From Kaistia algarum (GTDB taxonomy: Bacteria > Pseudomonadota > Alphaproteobacteria > Rhizobiales > Kaistiaceae): a stretch of 64,000 bases of DNA. Both the position numbers and the translations under genes were made by a program. The first letter of the stretch is position 1; every line of letters starts with the position of its first letter. This document shows positions 1 to 8,633 of the stretch, one piece after another. The DNA lies in NCBI RefSeq assembly GCF_026343945.1, contig NZ_JAPKNJ010000002.1, positions 744,001-808,000 of the forward strand, read 5' to 3'. The notes under the pieces are model-generated. The model saw only the letters and a program-made list of their open reading frames with translations, searched no databases and had not been told where the DNA came from.

Positions 1-153
1 CCGGGAAGCCGATGAAATTGCTCGCCCAAGCGGTTTCTTGAGGGGGAATGATTGAAATTGGCTTGACGGATTTAATCTCCGCTTAGAAAGTTCTCGCTTA
101 GATTGCAACCAGACGAATGGTGAGCAGCCATGGGTGGACGTCTGGGGAGCGAG

Positions 154-1206
154 ATGAGCGAGCGCAGCGACTTTCTAAGGACCCTTGGCTTCGCGGAGTC
201 GGCGCTGGCGCATCTCCGTCGTCACGAACTGCCAGCGACACCGCGGAATTTCGAGTTCTGGTATGTCTATGCCGCAGGCTTCAATCCTCCTTTCTGCCAC
301 GCCGTGAACGACATCATCCGACTTCGCGGTCGTATCGATATCGACGACATGCAGCATCTGCACGGAATCTTCCTGTCGCAGGGGCAACTTGGCGATCGTA
401 TTGAGGAAATCGGCGATCGGCTGACCACGGAAATCAGCGAAATCTCGGCCAGCATCGCCGCGACTCTCACCGAAACGGCGACCTACGGCGCCAATCTCGC
501 CGTTACTATTGCCCGCCTTTCAGAGACCGGATCAATCGATGAGGCGCTCCAGACGCTTGATCGCTTGGTCGAGGCGACGCAGAAGATCGAAGCCCAGAAG
601 ATCCGCCTCGACGCGCGCCTGATCGAGTCCAATGCTCATTTCGAGGCCCTGCAGTCGAACCTCGAATCGATCCGCTATGAATCGATGAGCGATCCGCTGA
701 CGACTTTATCCGCCCGTCGGCACTTCGATCAGGAAATCGAGCGAGCCGTCGCGGAGGCCGCGGCGATCGGGGCACCTCTGTCCCTGATCCTGACAGACAT
801 CGACCATTTCAAATCGTTCAACGACCGTTTCGGACACCAGACCGGTGACCACGTCCTGCGCCTCGTCGCCCAGGCGACCAAGCAGAACATCAAGGGCCTG
901 GACATCGCCTGCCGCTATGGCGGCGAAGAATTCGCGATCATTCTGCGTCAGACGAGCGAGGCGCGGGCTATCGAGGTCGGCGAGCAGATCCGTCAGGCGG
1001 TGATGGGGAGGGAAATGGTGAAGCGCTCGACGGGCGAGAACATCGGCCACGTGACCGTTTCGGTCGGCATCGCCTCGCATCGGCCGGACGATACGTCACA
1101 AAGCCTCATCGAACGGGCCGACGCCTGCCTTTATGCCGCCAAGCGCGCCGGACGCAACCGGGTTGTCGCCGAGTCGACGCCGCAAGCAGCGCTCGACGTC
1201 GCCTGA
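154..1206 (+). CDS. GGDEF diguanylate cyclase
   Basis: Predicted cytoplasmic diguanylate cyclase making cyclic di-GMP from two GTP. The 350-residue protein has an N-terminal alpha-helical, coiled-coil-like region (to about residue 170) that I do not assign to a named sensor domain, then a GGDEF domain opening with DPLTTLSARRHFD near residue 180. The active-site loop is intact as GGEEF (256-260). The product-inhibition I-site, normally RxxD five residues before the GG, reads KGLD (247-250), so its arginine is replaced by lysine. I chose the ATG at 154 because GGGGAG lies four bases upstream; an in-frame ATG at 130 has no ribosome binding site. No membrane segment is seen. It stands alone, converging on the lipid-transport operon. 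Confidence 0.9.
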   Translation: MSERSDFLRTLGFAESALAHLRRHELPATPRNFEFWYVYAAGFNPPFCHAVNDIIRLRGRIDIDDMQHLHGIFLSQGQLGDRIEEIGDRLTTEISEISASIAATLTETATYGANLAVTIARLSETGSIDEALQTLDRLVEATQKIEAQKIRLDARLIESNAHFEALQSNLESIRYESMSDPLTTLSARRHFDQEIERAVAEAAAIGAPLSLILTDIDHFKSFNDRFGHQTGDHVLRLVAQATKQNIKGLDIACRYGGEEFAIILRQTSEARAIEVGEQIRQAVMGREMVKRSTGENIGHVTVSVGIASHRPDDTSQSLIERADACLYAAKRAGRNRVVAESTPQAALDVA

Positions 1207-1242
1207 GGGGGCTCGTCGCCGGAGGCTCGGTCGTTGAAAGCC

Positions 1243-1890
1243 TCAGGTCTTGCCGAGGCTCCAGGTTACGAGTTCGCGCAATACCTGATCGAGCGCGACG
1301 TTGAGGCCGGCCACGACCGATGGCGCATCGTCCGCCAGGACCGGCACCTCCGCTCTGAACACACGGAACGCCACGACGCGGCCGGTCCGATCATTCATCA
1401 TGCGCGACGATATCTCGACGACGGCCGTTCCACCGGCGGAGCCCGTTGCGCCCGCTTGATAGCCGAAGCTGCGTATGTCGGTGAGCAGTTGATAGTCGAT
1501 CGACAGCCCCTCGCCTGGACGGCCGACGGCTCGAGCCTGCTTGGTCTTCTCGAAGGCCTCGATGATCCGCGCCTGAACGACCCGTGGAAGCGTGTCGGCA
1601 TATTGCGCGTTCGGATAATAGGCGACGAGCGCACCGCGGGTCACGGCGATGCGCTGGCTGTCGAGTATCTTCAGCGCCGATGGCGACGGCACCAGGATCT
1701 GCGCCGAACTGCCGCCCCGCACATTCTTGAGGTCGGCGGGACCCGTCAGCTCATAGGTATTGGGCGGCGGCGCGGTCAGAAGCGAGCTGACGCAGCCGGA
1801 GAGCGTAAAGAGGCTCAGCAGGGCTGCCACCGCCGATAGGGAGCGGAAGCGTGACGAGTTCGACGTGACCATGGTTCGGACCTGTCCCAT
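1243..1890 (-). CDS. ABC-type transport auxiliary lipoprotein (MCE operon)
   Basis: Outer-membrane or periplasmic lipoprotein of the ABC_trans_aux (PqiC-like) family, the accessory partner of MCE lipid transporters. A hydrophobic signal ends in the lipobox LSGC at about residues 30-33, followed by the VSSLLTAPPPNTYEL start typical of the family. It is the last gene of the permease-ATPase-MCE operon, three bases after the MCE stop codon, with GGAAG upstream of the ATG at 1890. Family knowledge suggests it contacts the MCE protein or an outer-membrane component; the substrate cannot be read from sequence. Confidence 0.85.
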   Translation of the reverse strand: MGQVRTMVTSNSSRFRSLSAVAALLSLFTLSGCVSSLLTAPPPNTYELTGPADLKNVRGGSSAQILVPSPSALKILDSQRIAVTRGALVAYYPNAQYADTLPRVVQARIIEAFEKTKQARAVGRPGEGLSIDYQLLTDIRSFGYQAGATGSAGGTAVVEISSRMMNDRTGRVVAFRVFRAEVPVLADDAPSVVAGLNVALDQVLRELVTWSLGKT

Positions 1891-1893
1891 ATC

Positions 1894-3264
1894 TTACTTC
1901 CGGTTGTAGTCCTTGACCGTCGGATTTCCGAAGACAAAGCCCTGCGGATTGCTCTGGATCGAATTCAGAGTCTGATCGAATTTTGAGGTCGTTCTCTGCA
2001 GTTGGTTGACCAGCCCGTCGACATTGCGCAGCCCCGGCCCCGTGAAGCTGGCGAGATTGTCGGCGATCTGGCCGGCGCGGTTCTGGAACGCCTCGGCAAT
2101 CACGCGGATCGAATGCGCGGCGGCAGTCGCCTCCTGGAAGAAGCTCTTGCCGTTTGGATCGTTGAGCATGTTCTGCGCACTGCCCAGCAAGCCATCGATC
2201 TTCGCCGACGCGTCGTTGAGACGCTTCACCAGCGAATCCGAATTCGCAACAATCGTGTTGAACTCCGGCTGCTTGCCGTTGACGAAGCTGACAAAATCAC
2301 GCGTATCCGCCAGCGCTCTGCGGGCATTATCGACCATCTTGTCGATATCGACGGTGGCCGTCTGAACGCGGGTCGCCACGGTAGCGATGTCCGACAAAGC
2401 GCTCTGCACCTTGTCGACCGGAATCGCGTCGAGGATATTCTGCGTGCTCGTCAGCGCGGTGCTCAGTTGGCCCGAAACCGTCTTCACATTGGCGACGATC
2501 TCGGGGAACTGATCCGAGGATTTCGCGATCTCGCCTGAAATCGTCTCGATATGGTTCAGCGTATCCGAGACCTTTTGCGGATCGACCGAGGCGACGATCT
2601 TGTCGGCCTTGGCGACCAGATCCTGGAGATCGCCGGACAGCGCGCCGATTTTCTTGGACAGATCGCCGACATTGCCCATGAACTCGTCCACACCTGCCGA
2701 GTTCTTGGCCAGAGCGTCGGTGAAGGTTTGGATATTGCCGAGCGACGTCTTCACTGTCGGCTCGGCGGTATCGAGGATGCCGTTCACGCGGTCCGCAGCG
2801 CTGTTGACCTTGTTGAGCAGGTTCTGCGCGCTCGCCATCAGATCCTGCAACCCGCCGGGCTGCGCCCGCAAGGTCGGGATACCTTCCTGATCGAAAATGC
2901 TGGGCTCGCTGGGCGAACCGCCGAGGAACTCGATCGACGCGACGCCGGTCAGACCCTGGATACCGATCGAAACCTTGGTATCTTTCTTCACGGGTTGCGA
3001 CGGGTCCACGGAGATCATCGCCTCAACCTCGTTCGGGTCCTGGGCATTGATCCGAAGGCGCGTCACATCGCCGATGCGGATGCCGTTGAACAGCACCTGA
3101 CTGCCGGTGGCGAGCCCCGTCACAGAGCCGGGAATGAGGATGCGCATGGGCTTGCGCGCGCCGCTTTCGTCATAGCGGGCCAGCCAATAGACGAATGCGA
3201 AGCAGGCAATGATCACGCCAAGGGTGAAGATACCGATCGTCGCATAGTTCGCACGCGTTTCCAT
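1894..3264 (-). CDS. MCE/MlaD family substrate-binding protein
   Basis: Periplasmic lipid-binding subunit of an Mla-like ABC system. The 456-residue protein has one N-terminal membrane anchor (about residues 9-28, IGIFTLGVIIACFAFVYWLA) and one MCE domain (about 38-118, with VLFNGIRIGDV and IQGLTGVASIEFLGG). The remaining roughly 330 residues are a long helical, coiled-coil-rich tail with repeated heptad-like stretches, much longer than E. coli MlaD and more like rhizobial and actinobacterial single-MCE proteins. It follows the ATPase gene by ten bases and precedes the auxiliary lipoprotein. Role inferred from family and context: forming a tunnel or bridge for phospholipid movement between membranes. 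Confidence 0.9.
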   Translation of the reverse strand: METRANYATIGIFTLGVIIACFAFVYWLARYDESGARKPMRILIPGSVTGLATGSQVLFNGIRIGDVTRLRINAQDPNEVEAMISVDPSQPVKKDTKVSIGIQGLTGVASIEFLGGSPSEPSIFDQEGIPTLRAQPGGLQDLMASAQNLLNKVNSAADRVNGILDTAEPTVKTSLGNIQTFTDALAKNSAGVDEFMGNVGDLSKKIGALSGDLQDLVAKADKIVASVDPQKVSDTLNHIETISGEIAKSSDQFPEIVANVKTVSGQLSTALTSTQNILDAIPVDKVQSALSDIATVATRVQTATVDIDKMVDNARRALADTRDFVSFVNGKQPEFNTIVANSDSLVKRLNDASAKIDGLLGSAQNMLNDPNGKSFFQEATAAAHSIRVIAEAFQNRAGQIADNLASFTGPGLRNVDGLVNQLQRTTSKFDQTLNSIQSNPQGFVFGNPTVKDYNRK

Positions 3265-3274
3265 GCCGACCCGA

Positions 3275-4063
3275 CTAAGCCTCCAGGCGGCGCGCTCTGA
3301 CGCCGCGGAAATATTGTTGAACCCAAGGATGATCGAAGGCCAGCATGTCCGCCACCGTGCCCTCGATCAGGACATGGCGGTCGCCCAGCACGGCGATTCG
3401 GTCGCAAACCGTGTAAAGACTGTCGAGATCATGGGTTACCATGAACACGGTCAGCCCCAAAGTGTCGCGCAGCGTCGCGATCAGTTCGTCGAATTCGGCC
3501 GCGCCGATTGGGTCGAGCCCCGATGTCGGCTCGTCGAGAAAGACGATGTCGGGATCCATCGATAGCGCCCGCGCGAGGCTGGCGCGCTTGATCATGCCGC
3601 CCGAGAGTTCCGAAGGCAGCTTCTCGGCCGCGTCCGGCGCGAGGCCGACCAGCTCGATCTTCAGCCGGGCGAGTTCCTCCATCAGGCGCGGCGATAGATC
3701 CATGTGCTCACGGAGCGGAAACTCGACGTTCTGCAATACGGTGAGCGAGGAGAATAACGCGCCCTGCTGGAAGAGCACGCCGAGCCGCTGGTCGATCATC
3801 GTGCGCGTCTTCGTGTCGGCCTCGTCATAGGGCGTACCTAGGATTTCGACCGATCCGCTCGTCTTGGGCTGCAGGCCGAGTATCGTGCGCAGCAGTACCG
3901 ACTTGCCGGTTCCGGACGCGCCGACAATGCCAAGGATTTCGCCGCGGTAGACGTTGATGTCGAGGTTCTCGAGAATGAGATGATCGTCGAAGCCAACGGT
4001 TATGCCTCGACCGCTGATCACTACTTCTCTCTCGGGGGGGGCTTCGCCTCGCCGGACAGCCAT
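3275..4063 (-). CDS. MlaF-like ABC transporter ATP-binding protein
   Basis: ATPase subunit of the MCE-type lipid transporter. It shows Walker A GASGTGKS, Q-loop, signature LSGGMIKRASLARAL and Walker B IVFLDEPTSGLDP, with the switch histidine in VTHDLDS; 262 residues, normal for MlaF. The signature variant SGGMIKR is characteristic of the MlaF/Mkl group. The ATG at 4063 is two bases after the permease stop codon, so translation is probably coupled. Energises lipid extraction or insertion at the inner membrane together with the permease encoded just upstream. Confidence 0.93.
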   Translation of the reverse strand: MAVRRGEAPPEREVVISGRGITVGFDDHLILENLDINVYRGEILGIVGASGTGKSVLLRTILGLQPKTSGSVEILGTPYDEADTKTRTMIDQRLGVLFQQGALFSSLTVLQNVEFPLREHMDLSPRLMEELARLKIELVGLAPDAAEKLPSELSGGMIKRASLARALSMDPDIVFLDEPTSGLDPIGAAEFDELIATLRDTLGLTVFMVTHDLDSLYTVCDRIAVLGDRHVLIEGTVADMLAFDHPWVQQYFRGVRARRLEA

Positions 4064-4065
4064 GA

Positions 4066-5229
4066 TCAATAACTCACGGCGCTGAAATAGATGGCGAAGA
4101 CACCGTCGACCACGATGACCATGAAGATCGCCTTCACGACCGACGAGGTGGTGCGCGCGCCGAGCGATTCGGCGCTGCCCTGCACGCGGAAGCCTTCCGT
4201 TGCTGCGATGATGCCGATGATCAGCGCCATGAACGGCGCCTTGATCAGCCCCACGAACAGCGTGTTGAGCGCCACGGCATCCCGCAGGCGCATGATGAAG
4301 GCCGAGGGCGGCAGGCCGACATAGATCCAGGCGACCAACCCGCCGCCGATCAGCGCAGCGATGTCAGCGAGGAAAGTGAGCATCGGCAAGGCGATGATCA
4401 ACGCCAGGATACGAGGCATCACCAGCACTTCGGTGGGATTGAGGCCGATCACGCTCAACGCGTCGATCTCCTCGCGCATCTTCATCGAACCGATTTCGGC
4501 CGTGAAGGCGCTGCCCGAGCGGCCGGCGATCATAATGGCGGTCAAGAGCACGCCGAGCTCGCGCAGGACGAGCACGCCGACGAGATCGACGACATAGACC
4601 TCGGCGCCGAAGGGACGGAGCTGGAATGCGCTCTGCTGGGCGATGATCGCACCGATGAGGAGCGACATCAGCGAGATGATCGGGACTGCGCGAAGGCCGG
4701 TCCTGTCGATGTGATAGATGATCGAGGTGAAACGGAAGCGAGCCGGTTGGGCCAGCGCCTTGATGAAGCCCAGCGTTACGCCGCCCAGAATGCTGAGTCC
4801 CGCCTCCAGATCGTTGGCCGATCCGTACATGGCGCGGCCGACGCCTTCGAGAAGATCCCGGCCGACACTGGGGTGCTTCCGGCGCGGCGGCGGCTCGCGC
4901 TCGGCCGAATGCACGGCCTCCAAAAGACGGTGGATGTTCTGCGTGCCGCCGGCGACCTCGTAGGACACGCCTTTCGCCTCGAGCGATCGCTCCAGACGCG
5001 TCAGTAGCCAGGCGCCGGATGTATCGACGTGATCGATCTCGTCGAGGTCGATCGTCACCTTTCCATCGATGCGGGAAACTGCGTCATCGACAGCCGCCTC
5101 GAGGTGGTTGGCCTCGTCAAGCATCCACCGGCCACGCGCCACGATGCGCAGTTGCCCGTCGGCGTCGACAAAGTCGAGACTTGCCAGATCTGTCGCCGAC
5201 ACAACCACCCCGGATTCGGACAAAGCCAT
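4066..5229 (-). CDS. MlaE-like permease with fused N-terminal STAS domain
   Basis: Inner-membrane permease of an MCE transporter. The N-terminal ~110 residues form a STAS domain (IDLDEIDHVDTSGAWLL) equivalent to the separate E. coli MlaB; the rest is the MlaE permease with several hydrophobic helices and the family motif region LRELGVLLTAIMIAGRSGSAFTAEIGSM. 387 residues. I chose the ATG at 5229, where similarity-like sequence starts; an open frame upstream to 5325 has no start with a ribosome binding site. First gene of the four-gene operon, divergent from dgcN with about 120 bases between them. STAS-MlaE fusions are common in alphaproteobacteria. Confidence 0.92.
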   Translation of the reverse strand: MALSESGVVVSATDLASLDFVDADGQLRIVARGRWMLDEANHLEAAVDDAVSRIDGKVTIDLDEIDHVDTSGAWLLTRLERSLEAKGVSYEVAGGTQNIHRLLEAVHSAEREPPPRRKHPSVGRDLLEGVGRAMYGSANDLEAGLSILGGVTLGFIKALAQPARFRFTSIIYHIDRTGLRAVPIISLMSLLIGAIIAQQSAFQLRPFGAEVYVVDLVGVLVLRELGVLLTAIMIAGRSGSAFTAEIGSMKMREEIDALSVIGLNPTEVLVMPRILALIIALPMLTFLADIAALIGGGLVAWIYVGLPPSAFIMRLRDAVALNTLFVGLIKAPFMALIIGIIAATEGFRVQGSAESLGARTTSSVVKAIFMVIVVDGVFAIYFSAVSY

Positions 5230-5350
5230 CGGAAGCGTTTCGCGGCGGCCCTTGTGGCGCCGTCGGGTGCCTCCTAATCTCCCGGTTCGAGCTAAGGTAG
5301 TGCATGAGCGCGACGGGCTGAGCAAGCCTTACGCCGGAAGGAAGTCGTTG

Positions 5351-6373
5351 ATGGATATTATGAGGCCCTATCTGTTGTTTTTGGGTGACGTTCCAGATTC
5401 CCTCGCGGCGAAGACAGCCCTTGGCATCGTGGACTGGCGCCCGGAATGGTGCCTCGGCCAGTTGCGCCTTCCCGGTTGCAAGGCGGATGCCGGAATTCCC
5501 GACATGTCGGTGGCCGAAGCCCGGGCGGCGGGTGTGCGCACCATGATCGTCGGCGCGGTCAATGCAGGCGGCGTCTTACCGGATCATTGGGTGGCGTCGA
5601 TCGTCGAGGCCATCAACGCCGGCTTCGACATCGCCAGCGGACTGCATTCGCGGCTTTCCGACAATCCGTCGATTCGAGCCGCCGCCGAGCACAAGGGCGT
5701 TCATCTCCACGATGTCCGCCACAGCCATGAGCGCTTCGCGACCGGCAAGGGCACCAAGCGGCCCGGCTTGCGCCTGCTGACCGTGGGAACCGATTGCTCC
5801 GTCGGCAAGAAATATACGACGCTGGCTCTGGAGAGAGGCATGCGCGCGGCGGGTTTCGACGCCGATTTCCGCGCTACCGGGCAGACCGGCGTCTTCATCT
5901 CGGGCCGGGGCGTCGCCATCGACGCGGTCGTGGCAGATTTCATTTCCGGGGCGGTCGAATGGCTCTCCCCGGCGGCGGCGCCAGGGCATTGGGATCTCAT
6001 CGAAGGTCAGGGATCGCTCTTCCATCCCTCCTTCGCCGGCGTTTCGCTCGGGCTGCTGCATGGCGCGCAGCCGGACGCCTTCGTCGTCTGCCACGAGCCG
6101 ACCCGCACCAAGATGCGCGGCGTGGCACACCCCCTGCCCTCGATCCAGGAAGTGATCGACCTGACCATTGCCTGCGGCAGGTTGACCAATCCAGCGATTG
6201 CCTGCGTCGGCATCGCGATCAACACCTCGGCGCTGTCCGACGCGGAGGCTTCCGCCTTGCTCGCCAGCACGACGGAGACCTTTGGCCTGCCCACCGTCGA
6301 TCCGATTCGCAGCGGAGTCGGGCCGATCGTCGATCACATCGCCGTAATCTTCCCGCCCACCACCGACGCCTGA
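5351..6373 (+). CDS. dgcN: D-glutamate N-acetyltransferase DgcN (DUF1611 family)
   Basis: Acetylates D-glutamate to N-acetyl-D-glutamate, the first step of the DgcN-DgcA route described for D-amino acid use. The 340-residue protein carries the DUF1611 fold: an N-terminal Rossmann-like part and a P-loop-like nucleotide site TDCSVGKKYT (147-156), then GQTGVFISGRG and EGQGSLFHP. The ATG at 5351 follows GGAAGGAAG by six bases. One base separates its stop from dgcA, so the two are an operon. Assignment rests on family plus the dgcA partner; DUF1611 members elsewhere are unassigned. Confidence 0.88.
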   Translation: MDIMRPYLLFLGDVPDSLAAKTALGIVDWRPEWCLGQLRLPGCKADAGIPDMSVAEARAAGVRTMIVGAVNAGGVLPDHWVASIVEAINAGFDIASGLHSRLSDNPSIRAAAEHKGVHLHDVRHSHERFATGKGTKRPGLRLLTVGTDCSVGKKYTTLALERGMRAAGFDADFRATGQTGVFISGRGVAIDAVVADFISGAVEWLSPAAAPGHWDLIEGQGSLFHPSFAGVSLGLLHGAQPDAFVVCHEPTRTKMRGVAHPLPSIQEVIDLTIACGRLTNPAIACVGIAINTSALSDAEASALLASTTETFGLPTVDPIRSGVGPIVDHIAVIFPPTTDA

Positions 6374-6374
6374 C

Positions 6375-7355
6375 ATGTATCGCGACCTCACCGTCGATAT
6401 CGAACGCTGGCCGATCGCGGGGCGCTTCGTCATTTCCCGCGGTGCCCGCACGGAAGCGACGGTCGTCGTGGCTACGATCACAGACGGGCAACATCGGGGA
6501 CGCGGCGAATGCGTTCCCTATGCGCGCTATGGCGAGACGGTGGAGGGTGTCGCAGAGGCTATCCGCGCGCAGAAGCACGCCATAGCCGGGGGCATTGACC
6601 GCGACGGGCTTGCGGCCGAGATGCCGCCCGGAGCGGCCCGAAACGCGCTCGATTGCGCGCTTTGGGATCTTGAGGCGAAACGCTCTTCGATTTCGGTGGC
6701 CAAGCGGCTCGGCATCACGCCCGTGCCGCTGGTGACAGCCTACACCCTGAGCCTTGGCGAACCGGCTGACATGGAAGCGGCGGCGGCGCGCGCTTCGGGA
6801 CGTCAATTGCTGAAGGTGAAACTCGGCGGTGACGGCGACGTTGAACGTATCGCGGCGGTGCGGCGCGGGGCGCCGCTTTCGCGCCTGATCGTCGATGCCA
6901 ACGAGGCCTGGTCCGAAGCGAACTTCGAAGCATCGATGCAGGCGTGCCTCAAGGCCGGTGTCGAACTGATCGAGCAGCCCCTGCCCGCCGGCGCGGAAGA
7001 ATGGCTTGGCGAGGTGAAGCGTCCGATCCCCATTTGCGCCGATGAGAGCCTGCATGTAGCGAATGATCTCGCCGAACTCGTCGGACGCTACGACGCGGTC
7101 AACATCAAACTCGACAAGACCGGCGGGCTCACCGAGGCTCTCTCTCTGGTGCGCGCGGCGCGCGCGGCCCGTCTCAAGGTCATGGTCGGCTGCATGGTCG
7201 GAACGTCGCTCGCCATGGCGCCGGCCGTTCTTCTCGCCCAGGGCGCAGATTTCGTCGATCTCGACGGTCCCTTGCTGCTCGCCCGCGACCGCGAATTCGC
7301 TCTAGACTATCCGGACAGCCTGGTCAGCCCGCCCTCCCCGGCACTTTGGGGATGA
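6375..7355 (+). CDS. dgcA: N-acetyl-D-glutamate racemase DgcA (enolase superfamily)
   Basis: Muconate-lactonizing / dipeptide-epimerase branch of the enolase superfamily, 326 residues. Catalytic KVKL, metal ligands in VDANEAW, IEQP and CADES, and the second lysine in NIKLDKTGG are all present. Next to dgcN the likely reaction is racemisation of N-acetyl-D-glutamate to the L form, which is then deacetylated to L-glutamate. Without that neighbour it would be called an L-Ala-D/L-Glu epimerase, which remains the alternative. Its 3' end overlaps the convergent MFS gene by 32 bases. Confidence 0.87.
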   Translation: MYRDLTVDIERWPIAGRFVISRGARTEATVVVATITDGQHRGRGECVPYARYGETVEGVAEAIRAQKHAIAGGIDRDGLAAEMPPGAARNALDCALWDLEAKRSSISVAKRLGITPVPLVTAYTLSLGEPADMEAAAARASGRQLLKVKLGGDGDVERIAAVRRGAPLSRLIVDANEAWSEANFEASMQACLKAGVELIEQPLPAGAEEWLGEVKRPIPICADESLHVANDLAELVGRYDAVNIKLDKTGGLTEALSLVRAARAARLKVMVGCMVGTSLAMAPAVLLAQGADFVDLDGPLLLARDREFALDYPDSLVSPPSPALWG

Positions 7356-8508
7356 AGCGGCGATAGTAAAAGAGGACGCCGAGCGCCATCACGGGGAATA
7401 TCGTCATGAAACCGACGGCCCCTCCCTGGAAATGGACATAGAGCGGCCCCCCGGCGAGCGTCGTCAGCGCCATCAGCAGGCCCGCTGCCACCTGGCAGGC
7501 GCCCTGGGCCGAGGCCGTCCGCTCTTCATCGACATCCCGCGCAATGCCCATCTGCATGCCGACGAAAGCGGCCGCGAAGGTCAGGCCATGCAGGGTTTGC
7601 AGCAAGAGCGACGGGGCAAAATGGGTGATGAACGGATACAACGTCCAGCGCACGATGGCGCCGATGGCACCGACGATGATGAGGCCCTCGGCGCCGAGCC
7701 AACGGAAGCGTCCCGAGAAGCGCAGCATGAGCACTTCGGCGATCACTCCGATCGCCCATAGCGCGCCGATCTCGGATCCCGAGAAGCCGAGGCTCGCCCA
7801 GTGGATCGAGCTGAAGCCGTAGAAGACGCCGTGGCTTGCCTGGATCAGCGAGGTCGAGATCAGGATCGCGAGGAAGCTTCGCTTCGCCAGGACCGACCAG
7901 ACAGAGACGGGCGCCGTCGCAGGCTTGGCAGCGTCGTCCATCGCGCGCTCAATCGGCGGCGTGACCGGCAGGAAGAAGGCTGCGATGGCGGCGATCGCAT
8001 AGCCACCCACCAGCAGCAGCGTCAGCACCGGCTCGCCGAACCAGCCAACGATGGCGCCGGCGACCAGACTGACCGCCACAAAGCTGATCGAGCCCCACAC
8101 GCGCATAGTGCCATAGTCGAGGCCGAAGCGGCGATATCCTGTGAGGGCGAGGGCATCGGTCGCCGGCTGGATCAGCGACGTAACGCTGATGGCAAGTCCC
8201 GTCAGGATCAGGATCGCCACGGGGCCCGAAACGAAGACGGCCGGTACGAAGCAGGCGAGAGCCAGGATGGCAAAGAGGACGATGGCGAAGCGCCGGTTCG
8301 GTGCGCGATCGGCGACCCAGCTGCCGATCGGCGTGAAGATCAAACGGGCAAACAGCGGGAGCGCCAGGCAAGCCGAGATGAGTTCGGGCGTGAAGCCACG
8401 ATATTTGAGCCAGACCGGCAGAAAAGGCACGACTATGCCGCCGATCACGAAGGATGCGGCGTAGAAGATCGAGATTCGAAGAGCAAATGTCGGCGGGGCG
8501 GCGGGCAT
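7324..8508 (-). CDS. MFS transporter (MFS_1-like, LacY/HcaT-type)
   Basis: Twelve-helix major facilitator superfamily permease, 394 residues. Loop 2-3 has the degenerate MFS motif GSWVADRAPNRR and the opening FYAASFVIGGIVVPFLPVWL is typical of the MFS_1_like (PF12832) group that includes nucleoside, sugar and phenylpropionate permeases. Substrate not predictable. It follows the threonine dehydratase-like gene on the same strand by 125 bases and converges on dgcA with a 32-base overlap, so coordinated function with D-glutamate use is possible but not shown. Confidence 0.85.
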   Translation of the reverse strand: MPAAPPTFALRISIFYAASFVIGGIVVPFLPVWLKYRGFTPELISACLALPLFARLIFTPIGSWVADRAPNRRFAIVLFAILALACFVPAVFVSGPVAILILTGLAISVTSLIQPATDALALTGYRRFGLDYGTMRVWGSISFVAVSLVAGAIVGWFGEPVLTLLLVGGYAIAAIAAFFLPVTPPIERAMDDAAKPATAPVSVWSVLAKRSFLAILISTSLIQASHGVFYGFSSIHWASLGFSGSEIGALWAIGVIAEVLMLRFSGRFRWLGAEGLIIVGAIGAIVRWTLYPFITHFAPSLLLQTLHGLTFAAAFVGMQMGIARDVDEERTASAQGACQVAAGLLMALTTLAGGPLYVHFQGGAVGFMTIFPVMALGVLFYYRRFIPKVPGRAG

Positions 8509-8633
8509 CAGGAGTCATTCGAAGCCTTCAGAAGGCCTCGTGGAACGGAATGGAAGGACTACGGCCAGCCTCGGCGGGAACCATCGGCGCCCGATGCGGC
8601 GTCAATGGTGAAGGCAGCTGCGGCGGACTTTTT

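Noticed and set aside
3..41. Possible 3' end of a gene entering from the left edge (ends GKPMKLLAQAVS)
   Set aside because: Only twelve codons are visible; an open frame that short is expected by chance and cannot be assigned.
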